64,000 bases of DNA from Schistocephalus solidus (Eukaryota > Platyhelminthes > Cestoda > Diphyllobothriidea > Diphyllobothriidae), in contig WEDG01007440.1 of NCBI GenBank assembly GCA_017591395.1, forward strand, positions 62,001 to 126,000. Reading direction: 5' to 3'. The translations under genes were made by a program, and so were the position numbers. This document shows positions 9,347 to 21,300 of this stretch, piece after piece (within the stretch, counting starts at the first letter, position 1; each line of letters begins with the position of its first letter). The notes below the pieces were generated by a model. The model saw only the letters and a program-made list of their open reading frames with translations, did no database searches and had not been told where the DNA came from.

Positions 9347-11059
9347 GTAAGAGAGCAGGAATTTGGGAGGTCACCAATGTTAATGCTGTCACCCTAGCTA
9401 TCAGTTGGATTGGAGCGCCTGACCAGTTATGATGATGGAGAACTGAAGGTTTTGAAATTAAAAGTCAGAGAAGTTAGATTAGATTGAAAAAGCTTTACCT
9501 AAGGCAAAAGAGCGTGGAGGAAGTTCAGCGGGCAGTTGCTCTCACCTGAGAAATGACAGCCGAAGTGTAAAAGTTAGAGCTTCGTCTGACTACGGCCAAT
9601 CGGCGAAGAAATAAATATCGATTGACGCCAGTGCGTTGGCGGAGTTCATCACACGCGCGTGCGCAATGCTTGACAGGTGAAGGCGACATGACTCAGCGGT
9701 GGCGCTGATGATCGCGAGAACGGGCAGCTTATGACCAGCCCACTCTCTCGTTGCACAAGCTGAAACCGTAGCCATTAGGACTCTAACGCACATGCCGCGA
9801 ATGTAATAGGAGAATCTGGATGTAACTTGAGAGGGCATTTTATTTTGTACCGAAAGACTCGAGAACAAACTGGCAGCTAGACGATGGCTCACGTCTGGAG
9901 CCGCGAGAGCCTGTGTCCCCAAGTGCCAATGGAGATTGCGTCATGGGGCATTGAGCGAGCGCAGGACTGAGTCGGTCGTGCAGTTACTTGGCAAGTCTGG
10001 ATAACCATGATTTGCCAAGAACTGGTATGCGCGTGAAAGTAGGTGTGAATGGCGTTGCCTTGTTATAGGGACCCTGAGGAGGCTCATTACACCGTCACTG
10101 CTTACAATTTTAGCTGTCCTGTTCGTAGTATCGACCACGGTGGTGATTCCCAGTACATAGGGCCGTGGTGGTTTCTTCAGTGCTTCTCCAGTGTCCCTAT
10201 CGGAATTCTAGTAGATGAGGGTATCCCCTCGGTAGAGCTCTCCCAAATGCCATCACCTTATTTGGAAGTTTCATTGACATGTATTATTTCAGGTCTGAGG
10301 CCAAGCTTCTGCGCCTTAATGACTACTTTGATCGCTTTTGACAAACCTCTAGGTGATGGAAAGGCAGTTGACACTGTTCATCGGCTGCATCGCATTGTGT
10401 GTGTGGATTGCAAGGAGCCGAAAAGTCTTCAAGGAGATATTAATGGAGCATCTACCCACCTCAGCATTAACAAGGCTATATTCGGGCTACGATGATGTCT
10501 TAGTCAGGATGCCTGTTGAAATGCATTATTTACTAGCTCCCAGCAAGCTTCCATATTTTCTCAGCCCCATCTTCGTTTTTTGGTCTAGATCAAGGTGAGG
10601 ATCTCCAAACGCTAGTTAGTCACCGCTACCCTCCAGTTCCAGTAGTCTTTTTACCCAGGTCGGTAGAACCCAAGTCGTTGTAAGCCACGTTTGCACACCT
10701 GCCAGCAGAACGGAAATTTGTCTCTTTCATTTTGGTGCCACTGCTGCATTCCCCCTGTTCCAGCAAAGCCCCTTGGGAAAACTGAGAGTAACCAAAGCTG
10801 TTTTCTCTAGCGGTTGTCACACTTGTATCATCTCCGACAGCAATAGCAGTATACAGTTTCTGGTCGACACAAGCGATTAGCACATTGTAAACCCAAAAAA
10901 ACCGCTAACCATCGCTGCCCTCGGGGTTGTCAACGCCGACTAAACTTTCGCCTTTAGCTTAGATACTGGGCTGAGGCGCATCGTTCCTTGAGACGTTTTC
11001 TGCTCCGTGCGGAACACAGTATCGGCTTTCCGTTTGACTGAAATCAAATACGCCTCTAT
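9347..11059. other. No gene recognised
   Basis: Rather GC-balanced sequence with several open frames of 60-150 codons on both strands (for example 10,049-10,495 plus), none with a motif I know. A possible acceptor TGTATTATTTCAG ends near 10,281, with CTAG|GTGATG about 70 bp later, but this is weak. Parts may be dispersed repeat, which cannot be tested inside this window. Confidence 0.3.
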
Positions 11060-12672
11060 TGTCAGTCAGCCAAGCGGACGTCATTCACCGTTTACCCCAC
11101 CCCACTTCTCCCTCGACAATCTCTTCCCCTAGAACTCCAACTCTGGCAATCGATTATGTAAGCTTCCTGTCTCACCAAATCTCCCCACTTCATTTAGAGG
11201 GCAGTTCGACCGTCGATTTCGACGAGGTCCACCGTATGCTCCAAACCAGGTGGTGCAGGGACGGTGAATTGCGCGTGAATTAGTTTTAAGTGATAGTAGC
11301 CTTGTGCTGCAGCTACCGCACTCTCTCCTCCCTTTACCCGCATGTGTCCGGTGTCAAGACAGAGTCAAGAAGACCGGAGATGGGAGAGGGCGCAGGTGGT
11401 TGGCGCGACCGGTGCCGCCCCTGGGCGTGCCACCACACCTGGCTCGGATCCCACGGAGTGGGAGTGCCATAAAGGCCACATTAAGAAGGAGCCAGTGCAA
11501 CCTGACTCTCAGTCCACCAGTCAGCCACTCCACACAAAACACACATTGGGCTGACCACGCGGTCCGAGTTATCCCGTCAGTTAGCAACCTTCCAAGCCAC
11601 GGCTTTTAGCGCACCGTGATAGTTTCAAGCGCTTCAGATTGTTTATAGTGAGGAAAATACGCTGAGCTCTCGACCTCACTCTCTCCCCCACCCCCACAAT
11701 CAGACGGCTGTCCGAGCCGGTCAGTTGTCTGATGCGGAAGCGGGCGCAGCTGCTGGTGACCTCGTCTACGTGTACTACGTACACGACCTGGCCCCCCAAA
11801 CACAAGCACCAGGATTTCACACAACAAGGGGTTGAACGGCTTACATCTCACAAATGTGAGATAGCCAGAGGTCACGTTAAGAAGGAGCCATCGCAGCCTG
11901 ACTCTCAGACCACCATTCAGCCACTCCACACAACACACATTGGACTAAATGCGAGGTCCGAGTGTAATTGTCAGTTGGCAACCTTCCAACCGCGGCGGTT
12001 AACGTTACCGCACACTCTTCTCCTCCCCCACCTGAGCCCGGTCTCTCGACACAGGCAAGGAGACCGGAGATGAGAGAGATCGCAGTTGGCTGGCGCGGCC
12101 GGAAACACCCATGGGCGTACCACCACAACTGGCTTGGATCCCACAGAGTGGGAGTGCCATAAAGACCACATTAAGAAGGAGCCATTGCAGCCTGACTCTC
12201 AGTCCGCCAGTGAGCCACTCCACACAAAACACACATTGGGCTGACCACGCGGTCCAAGTTATCCCGTCAGTTGGCAACCTTCCAAGCCACGGTTTTTAGC
12301 GCACCGTGATAATTTTAAGCGCGTCAGATTGTTTATAGTGAGGAACATGCGCTGAGCTGTCGACCTCACTCTCTCCCCAACCCCCACCATCAGACACTGT
12401 CCGAGCCGGTCATTTGCCTGATGTGGGAGTGGGCACATTGGCTGACGGATCGGCGTACCCGTCTTCGCACGCCACAGCACGACCTGGCCCACATAACGCA
12501 CACACCAGGATTCACAAACGCAGGAGACATGGAGCAGCCATCGCCGTCTTACTCCCAGTCCACTGGTCAGCCACTCGACACACACAGCACATACACTGAG
12601 CCGACGGCGTGGTCTGGTGGAAGCGTCAGATTGGCAGACTTCCAAGCCACGGTTTATAGGAAACCGTGATAT
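11060..12672 (+). repeat. R345 tandem array (about 345 bp monomer, about 690 bp dimer)
   Basis: A recurring block beginning near TTAAGAAGGAGCCA (starts about 11,480, 11,876, 12,170; diverged 12,525) runs through GCCTGACTCTCAGTCCACC-like text and ends in CTTCCAAGCCACGG plus a hairpin. Hairpins lie at 11,598-11,618, 11,990-12,010 (degraded), 12,288-12,308 and 12,648-12,669; the last is a perfect CACGGTTT...AAACCGTG stem. Alternate monomers match best: 11,290-11,730 matches 11,990-12,420, so the higher-order period is about 690. Open frames here are by-products. It abuts the 3' end of RTE-B, and related fragments are scattered through the window. Confidence 0.8.
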
Positions 12673-12755
12673 ACTCTGGTAAATGGTGATTGTGAGGGTG
12701 TTTTCAATGTATTGCTGTAGGTAGTGTGCGCTGATGTAGCTTAGCCTACGGTGGT
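12673..12755 (-). mobile_element. RTE-B 3' untranslated region
   Basis: On the minus strand this follows the stop of the zinc-finger frame and runs into the hairpin end of the R345 array. The order stop, short UTR, TATCACGG hairpin is the same as in RTE-D at 2614-2818. Confidence 0.55.
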
Positions 12756-13616
12756 TTACCGGAGGTTGTCGAGGAGGCGCATGTGTCCTAATAGGCCCAT
12801 GCGGTGTGTAAATGTGCGGGAGTAGTGAGGGCAGTGAAAGCGGGCGCGTCGACTGTATGTCGGAGCCACAGGCACTGGTTCACCAGCCTCTGTGCGATGG
12901 ATTCGCTGGTGACCGACCAGGCCGATGCGTGAGTTGAAGTTGTGGGCGCAGTGTGGGCAGGAGAAATCGGTAGAGGCTGGGGAGATGTCATTCATGGTAG
13001 TGGGGCTGGCAGGGGCGCTAAGAATGGCAGGAGCGGAGGGTATGCATGGTGCTTCGGTGTTGTCGGCATTGTCGTGAATTCCGCTGTCATGGATGCGCAT
13101 GTGACAGAATAGGCCCATGCGATGAGTGAATGCGCGAGGAAAGTGAGGGTAGTGGAGGCGAGGATCTCTGCTGTGTGATGGTGCTCCAGGCACTGGCTCA
13201 CCGGTCTCTGTATGATGTATTCGCAAGTGACTGAACAGGCCGATGCATGAGGTGAGGAGAGATTTCCCCATCACTGATGGTGGTGGTGGTGGTAGTGAAG
13301 GCGAAGGCGGTGGTGGTTGTGGTCGTGGGGTAACAGGCGATGAGTAGATGGATGTGGTCTCTATGATGATGCGAGTAATGGAATTGATGCCATGAGTGAG
13401 GGTGGGGGAGTCAAAAGGAGGGTTGGCAGAATTTGACGTAGAAATTGGAATTGTCGGATTGTTGGTGCATTGCGTCCGAAGATGTCTAACCAGGCCGATT
13501 CGCGCGCGGAAGATGCATTGACAGCGCGGGCATGTTGGCAGGGCCTGGGCATTGGCGGTGTTGGTCCGGGGCGCTGGTGACTTTCGTGCCGCTCTTTTGG
13601 CCTTGGCGGCGGCCAT
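12756..13616 (-). pseudogene. RTE-B C-terminal C2H2 zinc-finger domain
   Basis: A 286-codon frame starting MAAAKAKRAARKSPAPRTN. Finger-like blocks in order: CPRCQCIFRARIGLVRHLRT near residues 29-48; CIGLFSHLRIHHTETGEPVP, which has lost its first CxxC; YPHFPRAFTHRMGLFCHMRI, where CPHC became YPHF; CPHCAHNFNSRIGLVGHQRI, the only one with all four ligands; and CPHYSRTFTHRMGLLGHMRL, which lost a Cys and the last His. A Thr/Pro/Ser-rich linker separates the first two. In the family this tail presumably binds nucleic acid. A frameshift near 13,620 splits it from the RT. It ends DNLR*, as in RTE-D. Confidence 0.85.
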
Positions 13617-13619
13617 CCG

Positions 13620-15244
13620 GTTGGCCTTATAGATTGCTGAACCAGTCTTCAGTGATCTTTTTCCATGCCGGTCTATCCTGGGCGAGGTCCTCCCAGGTCG
13701 CCGAGTTGATGTGCAGTTGCTTCAGAGATTTCTTCAAAGTGTCCTTGTAGCGTCGTTTTTGACCTCCCTGCCGGCGAGAACCCGTAGCAACATCTCCGTA
13801 GAAAAGTCGTTTGGGTAGTCGCTCGTCGTCCATTCTTACCAGGTGGCCGCTCCATCGCAGTTGCACTTGCCTCAGCATGGCGTAGATGCTGAGGATTCCG
13901 GTCCGCTCCAGGACTTCCGTGTCCAGGATCCTGTCTTGCTATCTCAGTTTCAATATTCTGTGGAGGCAGCTGAGATGAAAGTGATTCAGCTTCCTTGCTT
14001 GGTTCGAATAGACGGTCTAGGTTTCCGCTCCGTAAAGGAGTGTCGTCAAGACGATGGCCTTGTACATCTTCAGTTTGGTGTTCAGGTGAATACCGTGGCG
14101 ATTCCACATGGAGGCCTGCAGCCGGCCGAAGGCCTGACTAGCTTTGGAGATCCGTTGGGCAACCTCGTCATCGATTCTCGTGTTGCGCGACATCGTGCTT
14201 CATAGATAAGCGAAAGTTTCCACGTTTTTGAGTTAAGCACCGTTGACATTGATTCGAGGAGCATTGTATTCCGCGCTGGGTGGCGGCTGGTGCACAACAA
14301 CCGTTTTGGATGTACTGATTGTTAATCCAAAATAGGCACAGCCTTCGGCGAAGAGGTCCATGCTCCTTTGCATGTACTCCTCCGTCTCGGTGTTAAGGGC
14401 GCAGTCGTCCGTGAAGAGCAAGTCATGGACTGTAGTCGTAGACACGCGCGTTGGAGCCTGCATACGCTGACTGTTGAGAAGGTGCCCGTCAGTTCTGTAG
14501 GCGATGCGGATACCAGGCTGCTCATCACGGTAGGCGTCCATCAGCATAGCCGAGTACATGAGACTGAAGAGGGTGGGGGCCAGTATGCAGCCCTGCTTCA
14601 CTCCGTTGGTCACTGCAAATGCTTCGGATACCATCCCGTTGTCAATGACGCGCGCCGTCATCCCGTCATGAAGCTGACGCACCAAGTGCGTGAACCGCTC
14701 AGGACAACAAAATTTTTTGCATGACTTTCCACATTTTGTCACGATTCACCGTGTCAAAGGCTTTCGTTAGATCCAAGAAGGTAGTGTAGAGGTGAGTTCG
14801 CATCTTCTGACACTTCTCTTGTAGCTGGCGGGTGGCAAAGATCATATCGGTTGTTCCACGGTGTCGGCGGAAGCAACATTGGCTTTCCGGGAGCAGGCCC
14901 TGCTCTAGGTGACCGTAAAGAAGATTGAGAAGGATACGGGCGAAGATCTTCCCGGCGATGTTGAGCAACGAGATGCCTCTGTGATTATCACAGAGTTGCC
15001 GATTCCCCTTCCGTTTGTAGAGATGGACGATGGTCACGTCTTTGAAATCCTGAGGAACTTGTCCTTGGCGCCACATCTCCTGGAAGAGTGTTGTGAGTTC
15101 TGACATCAGCTGGGGCCCACCGTGCTTGTAGACTTCCGGTGGGATTGCGTCGGATCCCGGTGCTTTACCGCTGGAAATCTGCTGCACGGCCCGGATGGTT
15201 TCTGGTAGGGAAGGCGGCAGATCCAGGTCATTGTTCGTGTTCAC
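13620..15244 (-). pseudogene. RTE-B reverse transcriptase and thumb, decayed
   Basis: The RT starts with SGKAPGSDAIPPEVYKHGG (about 15,180-15,120). Then come the block CDNHRGISLLNIAGKIFARI, motif A FLDLTKAFDTVNR (about 14,785-14,749), motif B VTNGVKQGCILAPTLFSLM (about 14,620-14,565) and motif C LLFTDDCAL (about 14,425-14,400). The catalytic aspartates are kept, although the usual FADD reads FTDD. The thumb continues with MLRQVQLRWSGHLVRMDDER (from 13,878). Lesions: a frameshift near 14,712 and stops at 14,233-14,235, 14,200-14,202, 14,017-14,019 and 13,939-13,941. The last two replace Trp codons. The copy is inactive but young enough for near-continuous alignment to the family. Confidence 0.88.
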
Positions 15245-15793
15245 TTGAGGGAGCCGGTCAATGGCAGCATCGGAGATGGCTGATGAGCAATTAAAGGATA
15301 TTTCTGAAGTGCTCGGCCCAGCGCTTCAGAATTTGCGATTTCTCTGTCAGCAGTGTTGTGCCGTCAGAGCTGAGCAGAGGTGCGGACCCCTTGATACACG
15401 GGCCGTAGATGGCCTTGATGGCTTTGAAAAAGTTGTTCATTTCATTGCGGTCCACATACCCCTGCATTTCCTCAGCCTTTCCGATCATCCAGGCATCATG
15501 CATCTCCCGCAGCCGTTGTTGTACAAGGCGCCGGAATCTGAAAAAGGCTGCTCTTGTGGCGTCAGTCCGAAGGTCCATGTAGGCTTTGTGTAGTCAATTC
15601 TTCTCCGCGAGTAAGTTGCTGATGTCGGCGTCATTGTCGTCAAACCCGTCCTGGTATCGACGGCGTGTGCGTCCGAGGAAATCGAGGGTGGTGGACTGGA
15701 TGACATTTCGCAGTTGACACCATCGTGTCTCCACGGTAGCGTTATCGTCTGGAACATGCAGGTCCTCCAGTTTCTCGGTTATTTGGTTGCTTG
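15245..15793 (-). pseudogene. RTE-B linker between endonuclease and RT, 5'-truncated
   Basis: It matches RTE-A positions about 490-985. A frame at 15,578-15,291 reads MDLRTDATRAAFFRFRRLVQ and FFKAIKAIYGPCIKGSAPLL, the helical linker before the RT. Upstream, the DDNATVE / WCQLRNVIQST-like text is found around 15,700-15,745. Homology to RTE-A stops at 15,793 (after TTGGTTGCTT on the plus strand), so the endonuclease is missing. This is the usual 5' truncation of a non-LTR element. Confidence 0.75.
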
Positions 15794-16740
15794 GGCCCTC
15801 CGTCCGTCACTACGGAATTGTCCGCCGCATAAAAACAAAACAGCTTTCACCTTTTCTCACGAAATCTGAAACCCGAAATCTGAATCCATAGTCAACACCT
15901 AGCTGCACACTCCCAATCTGGCATCCCTGCGGTGACTAGGTGGTTGTTTTCCAGATCGAAACGCCAAAGAGCTGCCCCATGCTTTTCCTTAGGACATCGT
16001 CAGTGCCGTATTCAGCGGGAACCTTTGTCGAAGATTCATCTCGCATGGGCTTTCCGCTAAATTCTGATCGCGCTATAAGACACACGTTAGACCGTGGTGA
16101 CCAGTCAACTTGGTTTATTTGAGTTTGTTCACATACCCTTGGATCTTCGCAACGAAATCGAAATTTTCCAGCCTTTCTCCGATCACATTTAATCTTGGTT
16201 TATGCTCTCACTCGTTATGTGCTTGAGCAGTTCCTAAAGTTTAGGAGTTATATTCCTCGCGCACCAAATCCAGATGGTTGACACATCATGATCCTACTTC
16301 GGGTGCCTGTTGCAAAGCAGCGCCCCTCGAACGTACCAGTGGTAGTTTGGTTCTCAGCCAATCACAGCCATTCAATGGACCAATTACATCCAAGCCTAAC
16401 CCTTCGACCTTCTCGTTGTACTTAAAACTGGGCTTGAAGGTTATGGGGGCTGTTATCTCTCTAGGGTTTAAGCTGCCGTGGCTGACAATCTCGGACAGTC
16501 GGCTGGACATGGTCGACTGATCGAGTGACATCAACTCTGGTGACTCCATCCTCACAGCATGGTAGTGAATTCCTGATTACTATAAACCTGGTGCGTTTGA
16601 ACGCATCACAGCGTGCTAAATGTCAGCTATCTAGGTAATTTCATCCTCGTCGTCAGTCGTTCTTTAGTGTTGCCTCAATGAAACTCCCTCACACAAAGGG
16701 ATCTAAACCGAACTTTTTTCCGTGAAAATTTGGTACATTC
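15794..16740. other. No gene recognised; CCAAT/TATA-like cluster
   Basis: Non-coding as far as I can see. Two CCAAT boxes (16,358 and 16,380) and a TATAAA (16,581-16,586) lie in plus orientation within 230 bp. Opposed 80-90 codon frames overlap at 16,280-16,555. This could be a promoter or a solo LTR, but no second LTR, primer site or target duplication is visible, so I leave it open. Confidence 0.25.
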
Positions 16741-16744
16741 TGCA

Positions 16745-16905
16745 TTGACCCGATCCTGTGGGGGAATGCGCAGACCGGTTGTCTAGCTTTGTTAGCCACT
16801 GTGCTCGTGTCCATCTTCGGTTCTCCTGTATCTGTCTTGTTACGGGACCCATGTGGGTTAGGGAGGAGAGAGCGCGGCAGATGCTGTGCAAGTCGTCTAT
16901 CACCA
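16745..16905 (-). repeat. R345 fragment, minus orientation
   Basis: On the minus strand the text CGCTCTCTCCTCCCTAACCC, then GACAGATACAGGAGAACCG and GATGGACACGAGCACAGTGG, matches the R345 array at about 11,320-11,400 (CACTCTCTCCTCCCTTTACC, CAGAGTCAAGAAGACCGGAG). It is diverged and isolated. A 114-codon frame over it (16,703-17,047) is not a gene. Confidence 0.55.
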
Positions 16906-18250
16906 TAAACTCATTCAAGAGCAAGTAAGCATCCTGCACCATCCACGTGGTTAGGTACGCGGTGGACATTATCATTCGCGGATTTGGAAATGTCCTATTG
17001 CTTGTATCGATGTACGTATAATCCATATCGCTGGCAGGTGAAGACATCTGACCACGACGTCTCCACGCTTACCTTTTGATAGTTATTTACCGTCAGGAAA
17101 CTTCCAACATATGGAAATCATTCCAATTTTGCATTTTCACGCAACCTGCTATCATTTAGAGAAGTAAATTAACTTCCTGGGGAGACATTACATGTTTTGT
17201 TTTTTATCATAAGCTCCAATACCTGAAAGCCAACTTCAAGATAAAAGATGAGCACACTTTTAACTCGATGAGGACAAAATTGATTAGGCTGGTGGTTATT
17301 AGATAATAAGGTTTCGACAAAGGCACTGGAATATTTTACTTCGACTCATATACACCGCCGGCTTCCCTGAAATTAAAAGGAAGGTTTTTGAGATATTGTA
17401 GACAAAACCGTTACCTTCCTCATAAAATTGACCTAGAGCCTAACTCTTGGCATAATTCTTTCGGATAAATGCAGACTTAAGCGCATCAGAGAAGCGTAAA
17501 TTAACCCCAATGGGTAAGTTAGAGATGTGGACTCATGTTTTTCAATGGAAATAAATAAATAATAACACGCTTAGCAACTTAAGATAAAATGTGTACGATA
17601 AACAAGAAGGAGGATAGCGTACAGCAAGCAATAAAATAAAGATAGCAAACACAGGATGTGCACTAAACTTTGATGGTGACCAATGTTTGGAATTCTGAGG
17701 AGTTCTGTATCCACACTTTGACGGCATGTGGCCGTTTCCTACAGCGAGAAAATGGTAAGAAAGTTCTACGAGTCCTCCCAGTGGAAGTGTTGGGCATAAC
17801 GAATGTCAGCGGACGCTTGATGAGAAGCGCCGACGAGAAAAAAACAAGGCAACCAATCCACATACGAACGCAGCATACCATGACCGCAAAGTGCAACGCA
17901 GTTCCCTGCTGAACTGCTGGGGTTACTCGAAACAAGGGTAACCTACAAGTCCAACTCAGCTGTCCATCATCAAGTAATACGTCTGATGGGACGCAAACCG
18001 CAAACAGGAGAGTTCATCCATCCTTTGCCCACTACAGCTTAGTTGAGGAGACTGGTTTTTCGTTGGGAAACTGACAGACAGCCGACAGATGCGAACGGCG
18101 AGTTCCAGGAAGCATTTCTAAACTGAATGACAAGGGACACCTGAAAATCATTTCACTGAACGTAAAACGCCCAACGCTACCAGGTTAACATTGGCGTGGC
18201 CGGCGTTCCTGCAGTCGACTTCGCAGCATCCCGACTCCAAGGCACTAGTC
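16906..18250. other. No gene recognised
   Basis: Mixed composition. Opposed 80- and 90-codon frames overlap at 17,663-17,935 in a short GC-richer patch. Neither shows a motif, and which strand (if any) is coding cannot be told. Confidence 0.3.
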
Positions 18251-18254
18251 TACT

Positions 18255-18310
18255 TACCGAGTCGGTCAGTCATCCGATGTGTGATTGGGTACAGTACTAT
18301 AAAATAGTGC
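18255..18310 (+). repeat. Small R345 fragment
   Basis: CCGAGTCGGTCAGTCATCCG with the following TGTGTGATTGGGTAC resembles CCGAGCCGGTCAGTTGTCTG and its continuation at 11,716-11,750. It is short and diverged. Confidence 0.35.
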
Positions 18311-21300
18311 GAAATAAACAATTTTCACTTAAAAACCATTACATTTACGAATATCCCATTAGAAAATATCTTAATGCGTGGCATCGCCTAGGTACCCAGG
18401 CATGGATATCAGTAGAACCAAAATTTAAATAAGTTCGCAGCTCTGTGAAAAAAACATCGCGGATACAACTTAATTGGGTTCCAATACAAATTTTGTGAAT
18501 CCAGAAACATGAATTCACAAGATATAACTGTAGTTACTTTCGCGGAAGCCAACATTTGAACTGCAGAAGGAAGAACAGTGCAGCGAAAATCTTCCGTGGC
18601 GTAACTTTCTTCATGCAGCTGCCCCCGGGGAGTGATGAGTTGACGACACGAAGGATCCCAACTTACCAGTCATGGAAGGCAGATAAGGTTGGGTAAGCTT
18701 TTTCACTGAGACCAAAAAGCATCCGGGAAGCGAAATAAGCACTTACCACAAGCGCTTATACCAGGCAAGGGAGACATGTTGCTGCTTTTATAATTTCCTC
18801 AGAAATTTATCATTAACTTGGAGTAAATTAGTCTACGCCTAGAAACCTTGTAAACTGGAGTATCTAACAGAAAAAAACAAAGGGAACGCTGGGGGTCCCA
18901 CTGATGAGCCGGATCCCTCGCAGCTGTGTTAAACGGCAGCACAAGATCGGCGAAAAACGCGTGTGTCTGGGCTTTAGCTAGTACCTGTGCTGTGAGTATG
19001 GTTCCATGGGTAACCTATAAAGGGTGACATGATTAAGTCGTGGACTACAGCAGAACAAAGGGGAAAGCCTTGGAGACGGCATCGCCAGACGAATACTCCA
19101 TATACTAGCATATAAATCTTCCCCAAATTTAATTAGTTTTGTGCATAGTTCGCCGTTGCGATTCCTAGCCACTGGGCAACGTTGCCCGGCCTTAGTTATG
19201 TCTTCCTGTAGCTAGTCAGCGAAGGAGCCAATGTCGATTGACTTCGAGTCTTCGCTACAATAGAGTGAGGTCCATCGCAACCCCCAGTGACGAATAGTTA
19301 GGGCACATGAGACGGACAGAAGGGTGAAATGATCAATCAGTCGGAAGCGGACTTTCACGCCCTCACGGAGCAAGGAGAAGAGGCGTTGTAGACGGACCTT
19401 TCGGACGAATACTCGCTCGACCGGCATATTGATATGTCCGAGGTTTAAGCGACTTTTCGGGACAGTCGTCCTTGTGCCGTCAGGCAGGCGCCGGCCACAA
19501 AGGATGCAGACTCACATGGGTGCACATGACAACTGCCCCGTATTCTCTGTAAAGCGGTGGTGACTGTCCCGCCAGGCTCTACTACTGAACGATCGCTGAT
19601 GTCCCTGGATAATACAGAAACGAATCATAGCTTCAAGTATGATCGTATCTTTCATGCTCCTCTAGGATGCGTTTCCTATAGCGGTGATCGATGCGAAGAG
19701 CTGCGTTTTATTAATGGTGAAAGACACTGTAAAGAATGGAACTGATTCGCACACTACCTCTTCTCTAATATTTAATAAGATTCAATTTTTCATGACCTAC
19801 CTGCTCTATGGTAAACAAAGAAATATGAAGTGACGAGATTGTGGCCAACTTGTGATTGATTCGAATGCAGTTGCTCTAAACTTTCATTGCTTTCCAAATC
19901 CTTGAAATCTCAATTTCCCAGTTCCCTATTTGCTTTCCGTTATTTCATTAAACGTTCAGTAACTGCCGCCATATACGCAGCACGTAAAAAGTGGTACATA
20001 AATATAATAGAAAAGCACTAATGACAAGTAAATGATTGGTTGGTGAGAGGGGGGTTATTACGCGAAGAGGTCTACATCTTTGGAACTGCTGTCCTCCGCG
20101 ATTTCCAGCATCAAACGTTTCTTAAGAGCTTGCATCTTCGGCCTCCTTCGAGTGAAAATAGATCATGCGAAGAAAGACATAGTGATCGAGCCGATGGACG
20201 CAAGGGCTATCTTTATAACCGCATTGTTTGCCAGAACGCCTGTGAATAGGAAAAAAAATGTTGTGCATGAACATATTTTTTTGGTTTTCAGTCATTAAGT
20301 CGCAAGGCTGGAGAGTAAAATGACTTGTCAAAAACATGAAATGTTTTTGCGTCACGTCTGCATCTTATGAATTACAACCACGTAGTTTTATATTATATGC
20401 TCTTCAAGATTAAAGGGGTGCTAGAGGCTCAAATTCCCTGACTGAATTCGAAATATGTGTCTACTGGACGTGACTGCAAGCTAACTTACAATGTCTGTGC
20501 AGTGTGAGCCATGTTCTGGAAACATCTTATTGCCCGAAGTACTCCCTCGAGCCTAGTGCTACTCATGTGAACTAATAAAAATTATTTAAAAGGCAATCTT
20601 CTTTTTTCCCCTCACTTCTCTTACAAAATTATCTTGCTCCAAAGGTTGAACTTGCTCCAACGGTTGTCGAATTAAAACTAACGCTACGGATGTCCGACTA
20701 AATTTTCCACCAATCACCTGAACGAATGCCACTCAAAATTCTGGTTGATCTTTTAAATGGCAGGTTAGTTATTTGCACTTGGATTGGTTTACAACTATGC
20801 CAACTTGCAAAAACGGTCTTCCGCCAAAGGTGTTGATAAAAAATAAGTCATTGTTCGGCAAATAGTAGAATAATTTTTTCACCTTCTACATTTGAACATC
20901 CGGCTTGTGTAAGTTATCGCTTTGAATAACAGGTAAAATTATCATTCCAATTCATTTAATTTGGCGGTAGCCAAACGAAGGTCAAGTTAAACTGCACATG
21001 AAAAAAAGAGACTGGAATCTGTGTCTAAGGCGTTGTCAAAAAGAGCGAATCTTTTTGGAACTCCAAAGGTCCATCTTTAGGTGTATTCAACCGCTACTAC
21101 TGCGACTAATCACGTGGTTGGAGACGGAACCCCCAAAACAGCCCGGGACGAGTGAGTCCCGTAACCGGTCGGAGGAACACGCAGCCAACATTGCATTCAC
21201 CCGTCCCCCCACATCTTTCACAGCTGCGTAAGGAGAGTACTCTTATTTAAGGAGCCTAATGAGTTGAATCAGAGGTTAGCAGTGATGGCACATGAGGTAG

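Noticed and set aside
11290..12669. Many overlapping 60-128 codon frames in the R345 array
   Set aside because: The same repeat text is read in different frames in each monomer, and no frame is conserved across monomers.
16280..16600. Solo LTR of a retrovirus-like element
   Set aside because: A TATAAA and CCAAT boxes are present, but no TG...CA ends, primer-binding site, polypurine tract or target duplication could be found.
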